Below are positions 32,718 through 45,300 of a stretch of DNA of 64,000 nt, piece by piece (position 1 is the first letter of the stretch; every line of letters begins with the position of its first letter). Source of the DNA: Anthopleura xanthogrammica. Its lineage: Eukaryota; Cnidaria; Anthozoa; Actiniaria; Actiniidae. The translations under genes were made by a program, and so were the position numbers. The stretch spans positions 20,429,617-20,493,616 of the forward strand of contig OZ025207.1 in NCBI GenBank assembly GCA_964019055.1. Direction: 5' to 3'. The notes under the pieces were generated by a model. The model made no database searches, had not been told where the DNA came from, and saw only the letters and a program-made list of their open reading frames with translations.

Positions 32718-34031
32718 CAAAATACGGAAATGTTTTAATTTCAATATGTACCTTTCAACATGTGATCTCAAAGAAGCAACACGTCGGGTATGCGTAGTTC
32801 CTCTTGCAGACAATCGGCTGCCATGGCAAAATGCAGGAGTTATAAGGTGGACTTTCTTGAAAGTAAGGAGATCTAGTATGAGGAATCCTTTATCAGCCAT
32901 AACAGCATCTCCCTCTTGCAAAATATCAACCAAACCTGTAGCCCTGACAATTTCTTTGTCTGAAACCATAACAGTCCATGAAGAAGAGATAAATGATATA
33001 ATGCCATTTGGAGTAATTCCAATAAGTAGTTTCACTGTATTCCTGTGTTTGTAGTTACTCCATGTAATTTTCTGACTGGAGGGCAGTTTGGCTTTTTGGA
33101 TAAAAAGTTCAAAGCAGTCAATGATGATTCTTAAATTCGGATAATTTCTGAATCTTTCAGGAAGAGTTTTTCTAATTTCACCTCTATTGGGCCAAGGAAC
33201 CAAAAACGAAAGCTCTTCTGATAACAATATCACCCAGGTATTGTAGATTCTTGAAACTTGACCACTAGTGATTCCAAATGTGTCGGCCAAAAAATAAACA
33301 TCCAAACCTTTTCTGGTTCTGATCATTGTCAAAACAAACTCGTCCCACAATGGAAGCAGCCTTTTGATACCTCTATTTCCTTTTCTTTTTGACCGTGCAG
33401 TGGTATCGATGGAACCTTTCCAATATCTCATTTTGCTAGCTTTTTCTTTTACAGTGTTAAAAATTAGATCAAGCTTTTCTTTCGGCAAACCTGTGTATTG
33501 ATAACAGTTTTCTTCTCGAGTTGCTTGTTCAATAAACAGATTCCTTTTCAATTCGGTGACATTGCTCGTCTGACAAATTTGATCTGCTTTTGTGTCTTCA
33601 TGTTGTTGTTCTGCTATTGGCATTTCTTCCACATGGAGCATAGTGCTGACATTGGCTTGCTTTTTTGCTGGTGGCTCTCCCTCTAGTTCTAAAGTCGACG
33701 TTCGCTTTGCTGTTTTTACTGCTGTTGTTGGTACTGTAGATCTGTCTTTTGGTGGAGGTCTCATCTTTGAATTGGTGTCTGGATTCAAGTGTGGATATCC
33801 CTTCATATACAGAGTTGGTTTCCAGCAGGAATCACGTCTGTATCCAACAGCAAAGTGGTTTGAACATACTTTAAAATTGCTTCTATGGAGGCATTTTTCC
33901 CAAGCAGCCACTTCTTTCTTGTTGCGAGGTGAATAACACCTCAAAACTTCGACATGTGGAAGCTTGATTTGCTTCTCTGGATAACGACGGTCATTGTCGC
34001 ATCCATACACAGCACAATGATCACCACCACC
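32592..34031 (-). CDS. THAP-domain DDE transposase of the ISL2EU-type element
   Basis: The first ATG is 34031-34029 (MGGGDHCAVYGCD); the 479-aa frame is intact to 32592. Residues ~6-85 form a THAP finger: C-x4-C (CAVYGC), W and C-x2-H (VCSNHF), which binds the element's ends in related transposases. A helix-turn-helix region (ADTFGITSGQVSRIYN) precedes a DDE_Tnp_4 core: RIIIDCFELFIQ (first Asp), AVMADKGFLI (second Asp) and RSHVERYILKLKHF (Glu). It starts about 110 bp inside the right inverted repeat. No lesions seen, so this enzyme may still work even though its partner gene is broken. Confidence 0.92.
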   Translation of the reverse strand, partial: GGGDHCAVYGCDNDRRYPEKQIKLPHVEVLRCYSPRNKKEVAAWEKCLHRSNFKVCSNHFAVGYRRDSCWKPTLYMKGYPHLNPDTNSKMRPPPKDRSTVPTTAVKTAKRTSTLELEGEPPAKKQANVSTMLHVEEMPIAEQQHEDTKADQICQTSNVTELKRNLFIEQATREENCYQYTGLPKEKLDLIFNTVKEKASKMRYWKGSIDTTARSKRKGNRGIKRLLPLWDEFVLTMIRTRKGLDVYFLADTFGITSGQVSRIYNTWVILLSEELSFLVPWPNRGEIRKTLPERFRNYPNLRIIIDCFELFIQKAKLPSSQKITWSNYKHRNTVKLLIGITPNGIISFISSSWTVMVSDKEIVRATGLVDILQEGDAVMADKGFLILDLLTFKKVHLITPAFCHGSRLSARGTTHTRRVASLRSHVERYILKLKHFRILSGVIPLVLKPMFQKLVQNFTFFTIIINNFFHNVYNIKSNFS

Positions 34032-34140
34032 CATGGGTAGTTCTTCCCCTACACGAAGCTTTCGAGCAAAAAACACAGATATTTTCGGTTTCACGTCGAT
34101 TAAATAACAGAAATTACTTAGAATAGTAAACCTTGGCGAC

Positions 34141-34233
34141 TTCGTTGCTTTGTTTGCGCCCTGGCAATCCCATAAACCCTTGCGTAAATCGAAAAAATTG
34201 GAGGGAGCCTGGGAACCGGCAACCTAACCATTC
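34141..34233 (-). repeat. right terminal inverted repeat of the ISL2EU-type element
   Basis: Complement of 22694-22786; ends ccggcaacctaaccattc at 34233. Confidence 0.9.
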
Positions 34234-35652
34234 CCTGGAACTCTTGAGTAAAATACTTACTTTTACCACTCTTATACCTAAATGGTATTTAAGTTTTTAG
34301 TTAAAAACTGAAGCTTAGCTCGAAGCTTGATTTAAGATTAAGTTTTGAGCTGAATACGAAAAATATGGCGAATATCTTACCTCGATAAACTGGCTAAGTT
34401 CCTTCCTGCATAGTTCTGTCCATTCCGATTTGATATCAACCTAATGATGATCTTGTACTAGTCTCATCAAATTGTCGAAGGTTAGGAACTCGTAAGTATA
34501 TTATGTCCGCCATCTTTGTTCCCGTTCCCGAGTCGACAACCTTCCGAAAACTCCCAGGTTCCAGTCTCCTCTCGTTACCTCCTTTGGAAAGATCCCATCT
34601 AGCCACGACCTTTTGTAAAGGTCTACCGTCAGTAGGACCCATTCTTCCATGAGTTTTGAGCAAGGAACGCCTGCTAACTTTCTCTTCTTCATGTGCATCG
34701 GATTATTCCAACTCTCTTCTATCTCCTGCTTTGTTTCCTTGAATTTTGCTGTTTTATTGCATTCAAAGGTAAGGAAATAGTATGTTTAGATAAACACACA
34801 TCTAGATATACAATTACTGCTTGTTATTTGTAGTTATTATTTTCGCTGCGCGTTTACGAACGTTAAATCCACACGTTGGCCGTGTGTATGCTTGATTATG
34901 AATCATTTACGCCCAAACTGAGGTTTATGCAACGTAGGATCAAATAATTATCGCTAGATAGTGGCCCAACCTAGTATAAACACTGCCACGTAAGCGTCTG
35001 TTGCTCGAGCTTGCACAGAGACACTCTATACTCCGATTTTAATAGCGTATGCAGTGCCTGATTTTGCACACACTCGTAAATAAGCTAGATGTACATTTAA
35101 GAGCAAATGTCTGTAAAAAACGAGTAAAATCGAAAATCGGCGGCCACCATTAAAACCCCGATTTTCTTCATATTTGGACCAAAGATGCCTAATACCATAT
35201 AAATAGACGTGCTGGTGTTTGTTTTTGAAAAACCCAATTTTTCTTTGAGAAAATGGAGAAAATCTGTTTCGGCCGTCAGCGGCCTCAAATCACCCGACTT
35301 CGAGGGGGAAAATAGTAGGTCAACAAAACAAGCTCGCGTATCCTAAAGAAAATCTGTATTCAAATCTTAATTAAGCAATAGTTTAACATTATTTCATGAT
35401 AAATTATAGATAGTAACAGCGATTGAATAATCGAGCAGCAGCTTTTTAAAAACTATTTTTCGCCATAGAAAAATTTTGGATTTCACCCATAGTTTGTAAT
35501 GGACGTTTTCACAGTGTGCACGTACTCAGATTTCTCTGAAATTCCGTCTATAATATCGCAAAACATTGTACTACAACATTTGTAAAATCTAGTTTGGGTT
35601 TTTAAGTTAGCGCTCTACACGAATCTTTCGAATTTGGTGAATTTTAGGTTAA

Positions 35653-35703
35653 AAGCAAAATGCAAATTTATTTGTATTTATTCAATAAATTTGCATTTTG
35701 CTT
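35653..35703. repeat. hairpin with 20-bp perfect arms
   Basis: aagcaaaatgcaaatttatt, an 11-base loop, then its exact complement. It could be a MITE remnant or a local inverted duplication. Confidence 0.85.
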
Positions 35704-35889
35704 AAAAATGACATTACCTACTAAGTAAAGCCACAATTTTATTTAGCAGTTGCAAAATTTTGATATTTTGTTACGTTTTCTTTGCGAAGTTCTATTTTCC
35801 GTATCAAACTGTTACCCGCTGTCGCTTCTTTCGTAGTTTTGTGACCACTCGCGTGACGTAGGTCATCTCCACGACATACCCTTACGAAA

Positions 35890-36110
35890 TTGTGACATGT
35901 TAAAGACATGTTTAAACATGTTTTACATATGTTCTAGTGTTCAAAAACAAATATGAAACATATTTTTAACATGTTTCCTTGATTGCACCAAAAAGCCAAC
36001 ATGTTTTTAATATGTCTTTTAAACATGTTTAAATCATGTTGGTCTGTTGCATGGATTGCATATCACATGTCAACATATTTTAAATATATTTTAAAAACAT
36101 GTTAATTTGA
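35890..36110. repeat. cluster of aaCATGTTt palindromes
   Basis: About ten copies of acatgt or aacatgttt (for example gacatgttaaagacatgttt, then aacatgttttacatatg, and later aaaaacatgtt) occur within 220 bp of otherwise non-repetitive sequence. The spacing is irregular, unlike a tandem repeat. Confidence 0.7.
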
Positions 36111-36398
36111 CATAATAATTTAATTAATCCAAGATGTCCTAAAATTATTTCATTTTTATAAGCTGGAATCTAATTCAAAAACATTATTTCTAAATTTCTT
36201 TCAATAATTATTATTGTTATAAAAGATATATAGGCTCTGGCATTTAATATGTCAACAAAGATACTAAATATTTGACCATTATTATTCATCTTAGAGGTTC
36301 ATTTCCTGATACATAATGTAACTAACACAAATACTGTGTATTGCAAAAACATGCAGTTAAAATAGAAAGGGAGTAGAACAATAAATATAAAAATAGTT

Positions 36399-39300
36399 TC
36401 AATCCTTTTCTATTTTGTTTGGTGAGTGGCAAACATAAGCTGCATTGCAATCATCAATATTAATAAACATCAATACATCCAATATGTGAGATATCAGGAC
36501 AACCTCAACAGCTTCTGAGCAGGGTTTAACCAGACAAATTTCTGGATGGGATACTCTAATTGGAAGATCTGATTCTTCTTGGTTAAAGTTCATTACTGAA
36601 TGGGCTTCATCCAGGCTTTGAAGCTTCAAAATAACAGCCCAGTAAGATGGCTTGTGAAAATTACAGTTGCTAACACATAAGCTATCACAAATCGGAACAT
36701 TCTGTAGAAAAAATGCAACTTGGCCATAACTGATGTTACCATGGATATTTTTGTAACATACTGTATAGTTGTTACGTTTAAGAACACGCTTATAAACTTA
36801 TGCTGTGTACAACTTTTCCATTTACTTGACAGCGAAAAAAGGTCTTGCAATTCCCTACATTTCCTTGAAGAGCAACCAAGATTGCATTGTCTTCAAGTGG
36901 ATTTTGCCCAAGTTCGTGATTTTTTAATGCCCCAATAGCAACACACCCAGGAGCAAATTCAAATCTGCACTCCCTTAAAGAAATGAGCAAAAAAAATGTT
37001 GTTAAATTGATTTGTGACCAAGTATATAATTATAAAGTTTTAATATAATTCAATTAGCCTTGGTGAAACTATTTTGACTCACTAATGGCTATTTTACCTT
37101 TTGCTATGACAGAAAATTAATCAAATTGAAAATTAATTATCATGAGTGTCATTTAATAAGTGAAGAAATCATTAATTAAGCTGAAAGCATTATATTCATC
37201 ATTGCAGGGGAATTTTAACAGTTTGCCTTCGTTTTTATGTCATCTTTTCCAAAACAACTTGTGCACAATTGGCTAATTTTGAGTGGCTGATATCTACAGT
37301 CACAAGTCTCTTTGGTTTGTGCTTCATTCCTAAGGGAGAGAATTAAAGCAGCTAAGAGGCAACATTTTGGGCCCTTTTGGTCACTCCACGAAAAACAAAT
37401 TTCTGGCTGGCTGCTTTTGGCCACTTTAGTAAGTGAATGCAATGCTGTCAACTAAAGGTTCACTCTAAAGCCAGTAAAAAAAGCTGCACCACCAGTTCAA
37501 AGTATCATATTAAATTTATTATACATTGTCACTTGCTGATGATTTGACCTCTGCATAAATGGCTACCCTCGACAGAAAGCATTTTTTTTACTGAAATCTT
37601 ACTTGGATTCTAACTTCTGTGTCATTTTCTTAAATAAGGCATCAGCTGGAGAATCTGGAGGAATCTTGTGTGACAAAGCAGGGATCCCTTGAATTATTGC
37701 CACTGCATAAAAAATCTTAAATTATTCGGGAAAAAGAAATTAGTAATTTAAATAACTTTTAGGCACATTTTAGAGCTTTCTGCTGTTTTGGAATTAGCAC
37801 CAATGATGTAGCATTACAGTCAAACACTTGAGGTAGTTTGACTGTAAGAGTGCTAACACCTTTTACTTTTTACTTAATATACAGGTTTTTTACTTGGATT
37901 TCATTTCTGGACTTCATGTCTCCTGTAGAGTAATGTTGGTAACACCTAGTGCTTCAAGAGGTTTCACTTAGTTTTTTATAGTTTTCCTTCCTCACAAAAA
38001 TTAACATCCAAATTCCAATTTGAATTCACTTTTACCTGTTTAGCAATGTGTTGAGTTCCATGGAATAATTTCTTAGTGTCACCATTAAGGGACTCAAACG
38101 GAAAGCATGAAGTTGCCCAAAGGGGACCCAGCCATATGACTGACTCTGTGAGATGTAGGAGATAGTGTACATTTGCAGTGCAGTACCTTTCACCTGAATT
38201 CAACAAAACACATTTCATTAAGCTGGTATAATTTTAAAAAATCATTTTATTTTTACCAACTTATTATCAGCAAGTTAGAAGCATCATTGTCATGTTGATC
38301 CTTGCAGCTACTTGTAGTTGATCTAAGACTTACCATAAAGGATGTCCATGTAGAAGACAAATGTGGACAGCAAATTAGATGCCTCTGCCAGATCATCTTT
38401 TGAAATAGAATCTTGCAAGAGGAGATAGATACCTCTCACAAGACACATATAGTGTTTTAGATATCTCTTTGGCAAGATGTTTGACATAACAGGTCCTGAA
38501 TAATAATTGAGCCATGCTCGTAGCTCTGAAGCTTTTATAAAAAAAAGGCAAGAAATTCAAAATTATTCATCAAATTATAGCAAAAAAAAAGTATAAGGAA
38601 GATCACAATAAAAAATAATTTGTAAGTTTTAAGTGAAATGGAAAACGTTATTATTTCCATTAACTTTACTTTGAACATGGATTTTCTTGGTCAATCTCCC
38701 TCCAATCTCCAAAATGTTTACCAGAACATGAAATTACAAACCAAGTCATTAATTAAGATCATTAAATATAATAGAGGGACACGTAATAAAAAATTACCTA
38801 AAAGCTGTATACTTTAGTTACTAATAATGTGAACTTACCTTTCCAATACTTGCGGTGTTCTCCTGTGCTTCTTGGTGTGCGTGTGATGTCTGATGTTGGT
38901 TTGATGGATAACAATCTTTTCTCAGCTTGGTCTATATTTTTGCCACAAAAATAAGGTTTACCCTTTTGACCATTGTAGAACCAAAGATGCAACAACATTT
39001 TCGCAACTCCAAGCAACACGCAATGCATATAGTCGACTGCAACACCCTTAATGATGTTGAAGCCCTTTAAGTCATGCAGGACAGAAAAGCCTTTGACACC
39101 ATTCACCTGAAGCACAAGGTATTTATGCAAATCAGTTACTAGTTAAAAAATTATTACAACAAATTTTCATATTCATATATTTGAGCAGACCAATTTATGA
39201 GATATTTTATACGATTTTAAGAACAAATTTATAAGCTGATTGTCTTTCTCATGGTCTACACAACTCAACAGCCAAAAGCATAAAGTCAAAGGCTTAGTTG

Positions 39301-41937
39301 ACTGCTAAATTTTAATTAGACCATGAGGGATAGGGTTTAACTCAAGTAAATTATTTAAAAACACAACATTAAATAATTATTGATACCGGCTTTTTTTGTC
39401 TCACAGCCTTTCTTGCATATCGCGTGGTTGATTCTATGGTTCTTAAAGGTGGATGCCCACTTGGAAGCTCATATTCTTCAAGTGTCATAGGATAAGTATG
39501 GGTGTGCCCTGTTGCTGATGTTGGACAAGTGCAACCAGGTTTCTCACAAATGGAACACCCATAAAAACCGTTGAACTGCTTAAACTCCTGCACCATACAC
39601 TTGGCAGGCAGGTCAAAAGTTCCACTTAAAAGCATGAACTTCATGTTTACTGTGCTTTCAACTTCATTGCACTTTGTAGTTACTTTCAGTCCTGTGTTAA
39701 TTAAGTATTAAACATGAAAAGCATATGATTGATTGGTTTATAATTTCTAGGCCACAACAATTCAGTCACAAAATTCCCTAACCCAATAATTCAAATCATT
39801 TTTTCAATTTTAATGAACAGAAAAATTAAAGCTGCCTATGGCACAAACAGAACACACACTGCATAAAGAGGCAGGTGAACTGTTGACTATAGGAAAAGTG
39901 TTTAGATATGCCAATCTAATTAAAGCAAAATTTCTTCTGATTGCCTTTCAAACTGATGCCAATGATATAAAACTATTAAATTTAATTCCCTTAATTTTGT
40001 TAAAATCTAATTTTCCCTAACCCATGGCACATTACCATATGATATTATCAATTATCAAAATGTTAATTTTTTGCCTATTTCTATATCTATTTTTTAGTAT
40101 TTGTTAAGTGCCATAGAGTACTTAGATATGGCGCTATATAAATTTAAATTATTATTATTATTATTATTAAATGTTTCTAGATATATTGGCCTTTCCGAAA
40201 TTCAAAAAGGGACTGGGGCCGAGTGTAAACAAATAAATACCTTGAGACTGTAAATTCATCAATGACTCTTTAAATGGTTGTAGGAAAGTGTTCATGTATG
40301 GCTTCTTTTCTCCAAACCACAGTCCCGCAAAAATAACATTGCTTGGATTGGACCTAAATCAAAAATAAATTATATTAAATTCAAAAAGTAGATCTTATTA
40401 AGTTAAGAGTAGCGTAATCTTTGGAGTATGGATGAGTGTAGAAGAGCAAGGAGTGCAATACAGTGCAGTGCAGTAGAGTGCAATATCCATGAAACAGTAC
40501 TATATAAATAACACTTAACAGAACCAAATAACACAAGTAATGAAACACAGGAAACAATATAGACATTCTATTTAATACCACTACTTAGTTAGTTGTTTTA
40601 TATTGGTTTTATTGTTAAAATTTACCTTAGATGTGGAGGCAGTTCATTCAACTGAAGATACACTGGCCAAATTGAAAAAGCTGATGAACGAAATATTGCA
40701 ACACCATCGGTGTTGAACATGAAGGAGCAATGGTTCCTAAATGAAAGAAAACCTCCTTTTGCTTTCAGTTTTTTATATTCTGTACCATCTAAAATGCCTT
40801 CTATGTTGCTTTCTTGTTTCTTTACTCTCCTTTCAGGGTATGACAACAACTCATTTAAACCATTTCCTAGAAATTAAAAAAAATATGAATTAAAATTATA
40901 TTATAAGCAGTTTCGGTGGTTTTCCTTTAAAATTAAAGATTTTCTTCCTCTAATCCTCTAAAATTTTCATTTCAGTCTAACATCTCCCTCAAAAGTTCTT
41001 TTCTTAATTCTAGCTCTTTGATTGACGGCTGTTAAAATGCTAGTCGGCGAATGAGACACCAATTTTTAACGCGAAGCGATTTCTGCTGGATAGATTTTAT
41101 CCCAACTGGTTAGAAAAATAATATACTTACTTGAAAGCAAAGTTTTTAACTGCTCTGCTATTGGGCTTTCGATGAAGAAGCTTTTCGATACCTGCTCTTT
41201 GTCCATGTGTAATAAACATTCTCTGCACTGCAAGGTGTTTACATCGACTCTCAAAGCAAAGCAAAATTTACAGTAGTAATGACACACGAGGGGCCTCTTA
41301 AGATTCTCAAAATGTTTCTTGAACATCCTTACACTGAGCGTACAGAGATTAGGAGTTTTGCAATGACAGGCTATCAAGGAAAGTAAGTGCCTCTCCAGTG
41401 AGATTATGAGACAAAGCAAAGGTTATAGTTAAGAGCATACTGGTTCCAACTGATATAGGGGCACCGTCATATAATAAAGAATCGTAAGGATCAGAATCGT
41501 TTTTTTCAACAGCTCCCGAACCCCGAACTTTCGTTTGAAGTAGCTTGCTCTGACTCTGCAATTATTTCTTCAAAGAAACTCACTTCACTATCATCCGCAA
41601 AGCATTCTTCCTTGTCTTGTCGCTCTTCATCCTCCCATTCATAAGATGGCAATGCATCTTCTTCATTAATTTCAAAGTTTGTTTTTCTAGACGCAACTAG
41701 CTCAGGTTAGTCATCCTCGCTGTTGCTGACTAAGCATTCATCAAAGGATGTGCTGAAATTTTCTATTTCTTCTTCATCATTGTCAAGGCTGATTTGACTG
41801 ATTTGACTATTGATAAAAGAATTCTGATTTACATGGACTGCTTGTACATGACGCATCCGGGAATACTTCGTTGTCCTTGGGACATCGTCAGCTTCATCCT
41901 GCTCTAGATACGATTTATATGGACCTCTTTTCGCCAT
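36399..41937 (-). pseudogene. CACTA/TNP2-like DDE transposase gene, multi-exon, degenerate
   Basis: Minus-strand exons run from ATG 41937 (MAKRGPYKSYLEQ) through about 41561-41120, 40866-40626, 40353-40241, 39691-39387, 39106-38839, 38531-38334, 38193-38036 and 37703-37602, to 36985-36399. Most have GT/AG borders. Core residues: FNTDGVAIFRSS (first Asp, 40708-40706), SGTFDLPAKC (second Asp), YGCSICEKPG (C-x2-C at +19/+22), VHYLLHLTES (H-x3-H) and SCFPFESLNGD (Glu, 20 after the second His). The block VDYMHCVLLGVAKML is typical of 'transposase domain-containing' proteins I place near CACTA/TNP2. Lesions: a stop at 41707-41705, frame shifts near 41513 and 41375, a phase clash before the 37.7-kb exon and a shift near 36805. 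Confidence 0.75.
40089..40171 (+). repeat. SINE/LINE-like 3' tail with (ATT)n
   Basis: The sequence tgccatagagtacttagata, then tggcgctatataaattt and a run of att repeats, is the kind of 3' end seen in invertebrate SINEs. It lies in an intron of the CACTA-like gene. Confidence 0.4.
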
Positions 41938-42746
41938 TATTAGATCTAAGTAATCATTGCAAAACGCAACTGCCCATGCTTCTGATTTTCCGAGAAAAAT
42001 TCCGAGCGACTCGAGTGCTTAGTAGGAGCGCGGGCTCAGTTGGGCGCTCAGCGGTATTGTGTCACGTGACAAATCTATCACAATTGATTGGTTGACAGCA
42101 TCTTTTTCCTAAGGCAGGAAAAATGAGACGGAAAGAGCGCGAACTCTCAGTGCAGCTTTTTTCTGTGGCAAGATTGTGGCAAGACCAAAAAAGAGGACCG
42201 TGTAAGCTGCTACCCTGACAGCTTTCCTTCACGGCGTTTGAAAAAAGTGATCTCTAAAACGAATAACATAAGCTTAAACTGAACGGAAATAAGAAAAACT
42301 TTTTAAAACTGAGGTTTGGGAAACGATAATGCTGCCGGTCTGGTTGACTTTCTTTTTCAGGAAGGGTGAAATCACACACACACACACACACAAAAGAATT
42401 TCGTCAACGTCGATTCGGCCGGCAGGAAGCTTCCAACAAATTGGTTTTTGCGAAAGCTTACATAGACAGCTAATACTCACATGCCTCGTGAGTTCCTTGT
42501 CTGTCTCAAGAGCAATACATTTTTTCCAAAAGAGCGAATTTCATGCTTGAATAATAATAATAAAGGCAGTCTACCATTTCCCGTAACTGGCAGACTGTGC
42601 AAGGACGGATTTTTCTTTTCGACTCTCCCATATATACTGGCTATATAAGCTTACTTAAGTTTTCACTTCCAGATAAGCATAGCTTTCAGCATATTTTAAG
42701 CTTACATCATTTTTTAAAAACATTTTTTTTATAGTTTATGTTTTAG
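41938..42746. other. intergenic region, possible divergent promoter
   Basis: Lies between the start of the minus-strand CACTA-like gene and the first visible exon of the plus-strand host gene. It includes a GC-richer stretch (gcgcgggctc...gggcgctcag, about 42020-42060), cacgtg at 42064 and a (CA)n run at about 42373-42391. The host gene's first exon should be here, but I cannot place it. Confidence 0.4.
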
Positions 42747-43862
42747 TTAAATATGTAAAAGATGGAATATACGACGTAGTAGAATCTAAAGACGTGCGTA
42801 TGCAAGATGATGCCACTTCAGGAAAGCTTTGTAAAGCTCTGTGGAAGCCCAACAGGATATTGTACCCGGCCATAATCGTCCAGAAAGACGGTATGTGTGT
42901 TTTTAATTCCACTAAAAAGGCTAGTCCCAAGCATTTAAACTCAACATAACAATATACCAGGATTTCCCTGTACATCAAGTTATGAAATATTTTTTTGGAT
43001 TAACAAAAATGATATGATAAATTATGGTACCAGCAAATGCTAAATTTAATAACTTTCGTTAATCCTCATTCAATTTAAGATTCCTTATTTAAGATTTCTT
43101 TTTTTCCCCTGTTTTTGTGTTTGTTTGTTTGTTTGTTTGTTTTAGTACAGATGTTTTTAAAATTTGATCAACAAATCCAAACGCTTACTAAATCTGAACA
43201 CGAAACTCTTTCAGATGATAAAGATCGGCTACAAAAGTTAAAATCAAAGATATTAAAGCAAGTAAAGGCAGCGAGAGCTAGAAAGGAAGAGTTTGACGTG
43301 TTCAAGTGGTTGAAGGCTGAAACAAGTGACATACCGAGCAAAACGAGCAATACAGTCCAGAAAAAAGACCGCAGCACTTTGAAAAAATGTATTACACATA
43401 AAGAAAGGAAGAATTATGTGAACAGGTTGATGGAAGAAGAAGAAGATTATACCGACGAAGAAGATGAAGAATATGAGGCCTACCTCAAACGCACTAGAGA
43501 AGTTAGCAAAAAAAACAAAGCTGCTGAAAAGAAAGCAATTAGTAGTGCTCTACACTTCAGAAAGAAGAGCATGGCATCTCAAATTAGCGCAGAGGCTCAA
43601 GACAGGAGTGGACAAATGGGAAAACCCGAAACGCATCGTGCTATGAGTTCAAGCCGACCAACCAAAAAAAAAGCTAGCCTCTTGGTTGTAGAAAGCAGCG
43701 ATGATGATGAAGGGGAAGTCCCCTTCGTTGGCGAAGATTTGGCTAATTCATCGGGCATGGACCATATTATTCAGAGAGAAAACAAATATTTGAAAGAGGA
43801 GCTACGCAAGCTAAGGCAGCTGACCATGATCAAAGCTCCAAAACTCACGGAATCGCCAAAAG
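42747..43862 (+). CDS. host gene exons (coiled-coil, acidic and basic), interrupted by the Kolobok element
   Basis: Two exons on the plus strand: 42747-42890 (VKYVKDGIYDVVESKDVRM, then LWKPNRILYPAIIVQ) and 43146-43862. The second encodes a probable coiled coil, an acidic patch (MEEEEDYTDEEDEEYEAY), a Lys-rich region, an SSDDDEGEV acidic motif and a terminal heptad-like segment (KYLKEELRKLRQL). Phases agree across the intron. The exon ends CCAAAAG|GTAGAA with one base of a codon left over, which is completed by an exon at 54511, 68 bp beyond the Kolobok element. I cannot name the protein. The first block resembles the N-terminal region of some BEN-domain-like proteins, but no BEN domain is visible. 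The 5' exon with the start codon is not located. Confidence 0.6.
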
Positions 43863-43957
43863 GTAGAATATAATGTAGAACTAGTCTAATGTATTAATCT
43901 TAAAATGCATGTGACGAGTGAACGAAACAGCTGCTGCTTTGAGTCTTTAGATATTAA

Positions 43958-44014
43958 AGTGCACCTAAATCTTAAATACAGGCCTATTTGAAATTAAAGA
44001 TATAGGCATTAAAA
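43958..44014 (+). repeat. left terminal inverted repeat of the Kolobok-type element
   Basis: AGTGCACCTAAATC...GGCATTAAAA, preceded by TTAA. Complement at 54386-54442. Confidence 0.92.
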
Positions 44015-44232
44015 GTACAAAAAAGTAAAAAAATCGAAAATTGGTTAAATTTAAAATGTTAAATAATTTTTTGAAAGTGCACTGTATTCCTTATAGTACC
44101 GCGCTCATCCGGGAGACTGGGGCGAATACGTCATCAGGGTGGAAGGTCGAAGACATCTTACTGTGATTGTCTTATATTTATCACTTGTACTCGGTGCTTT
44201 TGCATTTTTAAAGTTTGTTTTACCGCAAAACA

Positions 44233-45095
44233 ATGTCAAACACTGACACGAGCTCCTTAGATAGTAAGTCTCTTTCAAATGTTACCGATGTGGACAGTTT
44301 AGCGGTCGAATTTGAAGAGAATATTGCCATAGCCAAAACAAACTATGACGAAGGTGACTCGGACGATGACATTCCGTATTCTGACGAGCCTATTGCTGAT
44401 CCTGAGTGGGTAGCTGAGTACGAAAGAGAAAGAAAAGCCACAGAAGAGCAAGAATTAGAGCTAAAAAAACGTCTGGAAGGAACTGCCGTTGTTAGTTCGT
44501 GGTTAGTTCGTACACCAAAGTAACTCTGACAGCATGAGATTTCACGTCAAAGAAATGTGCGTCCTTTCACGTCAAAGAAGCTTATAATTGTCTTTATTGT
44601 CAGCTAGGTGTTCCTGTAGTAACTGCAATATTGAATATTTGCAAAATATAAGCGAGTGCTACTGCTGTATGGAACTGAGTGGCTGTGAGGAAGCTCTATC
44701 GAGTGATGTGGTAATGTCTGATGTAAACACACAGCCAAAGTGCATCACCGAACACCCAGGATTCCAGCCAGTTTGTTTAGAAAAGTGGAGCCTGCGAATG
44801 GCAGCAGATCGCTACAAAACAAAGGAGAGTACAAGATACAAACAGAGTGGCTGTGAAGAAAAGTAAGTAATCGCTATAAAAATGAATCTAAGCTTATCTG
44901 TTGTTAGCTTTCGATAACGAGTGTGTCATTATATTCTCTAGATTTCTACGTAGTGTATCATATCGTGAATTTTCAAGGATGGTTTATGGCTTATTAGGCA
45001 AGAAACGGATACCGCTACCCGCGTGTGCGTACACAGCAATTAGAAAGAAATTTAAGACGGAAGAGTTCGCAGGATTTGATTTGGATGAAAGCTAA
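44233..45095 (+). CDS. P2X7-intracellular-domain-like protein, Kolobok accessory gene
   Basis: Three exons, 44233-44501, 44608-44862 and 44942-45095, join in phase to 225 residues. The N-terminus is acidic (YDEGDSDDDIPYSDEP) and ends in a Glu/Lys helix. Exons 2-3 match the Cys-rich cytoplasmic 'ballast' domain of P2X7 receptors as I know it: WCSCSNCNIEYLQN, ECYCCMELSGC, ITEHPGFQPVCLEKWSLRMA, then FLRSVSYREFSRMVYGLLGK. There is no membrane segment, so this is not a channel but the zinc-binding domain alone. It is convergent with the transposase. A role in transposition or chromatin binding is inference. The gene is intact. Confidence 0.85.
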
Positions 45096-45199
45096 GGTGA
45101 TATATAATGAATATAATTTGCAGACTTGTTATATATAATACATATAGCTCATAAGCTATATTTTTGTTTTTGTTGTAATTGAAATATCTATAACACCTT

Positions 45200-45300
45200 G
45201 AAATAAATTAATAATAATAATAATATATACTTTATTAAGCATGTTTACAATAAATTTCAAAGTGCTTTACAATAGATAAAATAATGTGGATAATTAAACT
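45200..45300 (-). repeat. SINE/LINE-like 3' tail, reverse orientation
   Basis: A taataataataat run followed by tatatactttattaagcatg and ttcaaagtgctttacaat. On the minus strand this reads as a gtaaagcactttga... tail ending in (TTA)n, like the 3' ends of invertebrate SINEs or RTE-like LINEs. Confidence 0.35.

Larger units (their letters stand above)
22694..34233. mobile_element. ISL2EU-type DNA transposon, 11.5 kb including a nested Ngaro
   Basis: Ends are 93-bp inverted repeats (22694-22786 and 34141-34233), nearly identical, opening with GAATGGTTAGGTTGCCGG. Inside are a plus-strand OTU-SAP-SWIM-YqaJ gene starting at 22836 and a convergent minus-strand THAP-DDE transposase starting at 34031. 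ISL2EU elements are known to pair a THAP/DDE transposase with a YqaJ-nuclease protein, which is what is seen. About 6.67 kb of the length is a nested retrotransposon (25211-31880), so the element proper is about 4.9 kb. The exact edge and target duplication cannot be fixed, because the outer bases of both arms are complementary. Confidence 0.88.
34234..36398. other. no gene; hairpin and CATGTT-rich tract
   Basis: No convincing exon. A short minus-strand frame near 34500-34690 is not recognised. Contains the hairpin at 35653-35703 and the CATGTT cluster at 35890-36110, listed separately. Confidence 0.5.

Noticed and set aside
37215..37451. 78-codon minus-strand frame between CACTA-like exons
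   Set aside because: Does not join in phase with its neighbours and resembles no family block; probably intron.
42373..42391. (CA)n run
   Set aside because: Ordinary microsatellite; no further significance seen.
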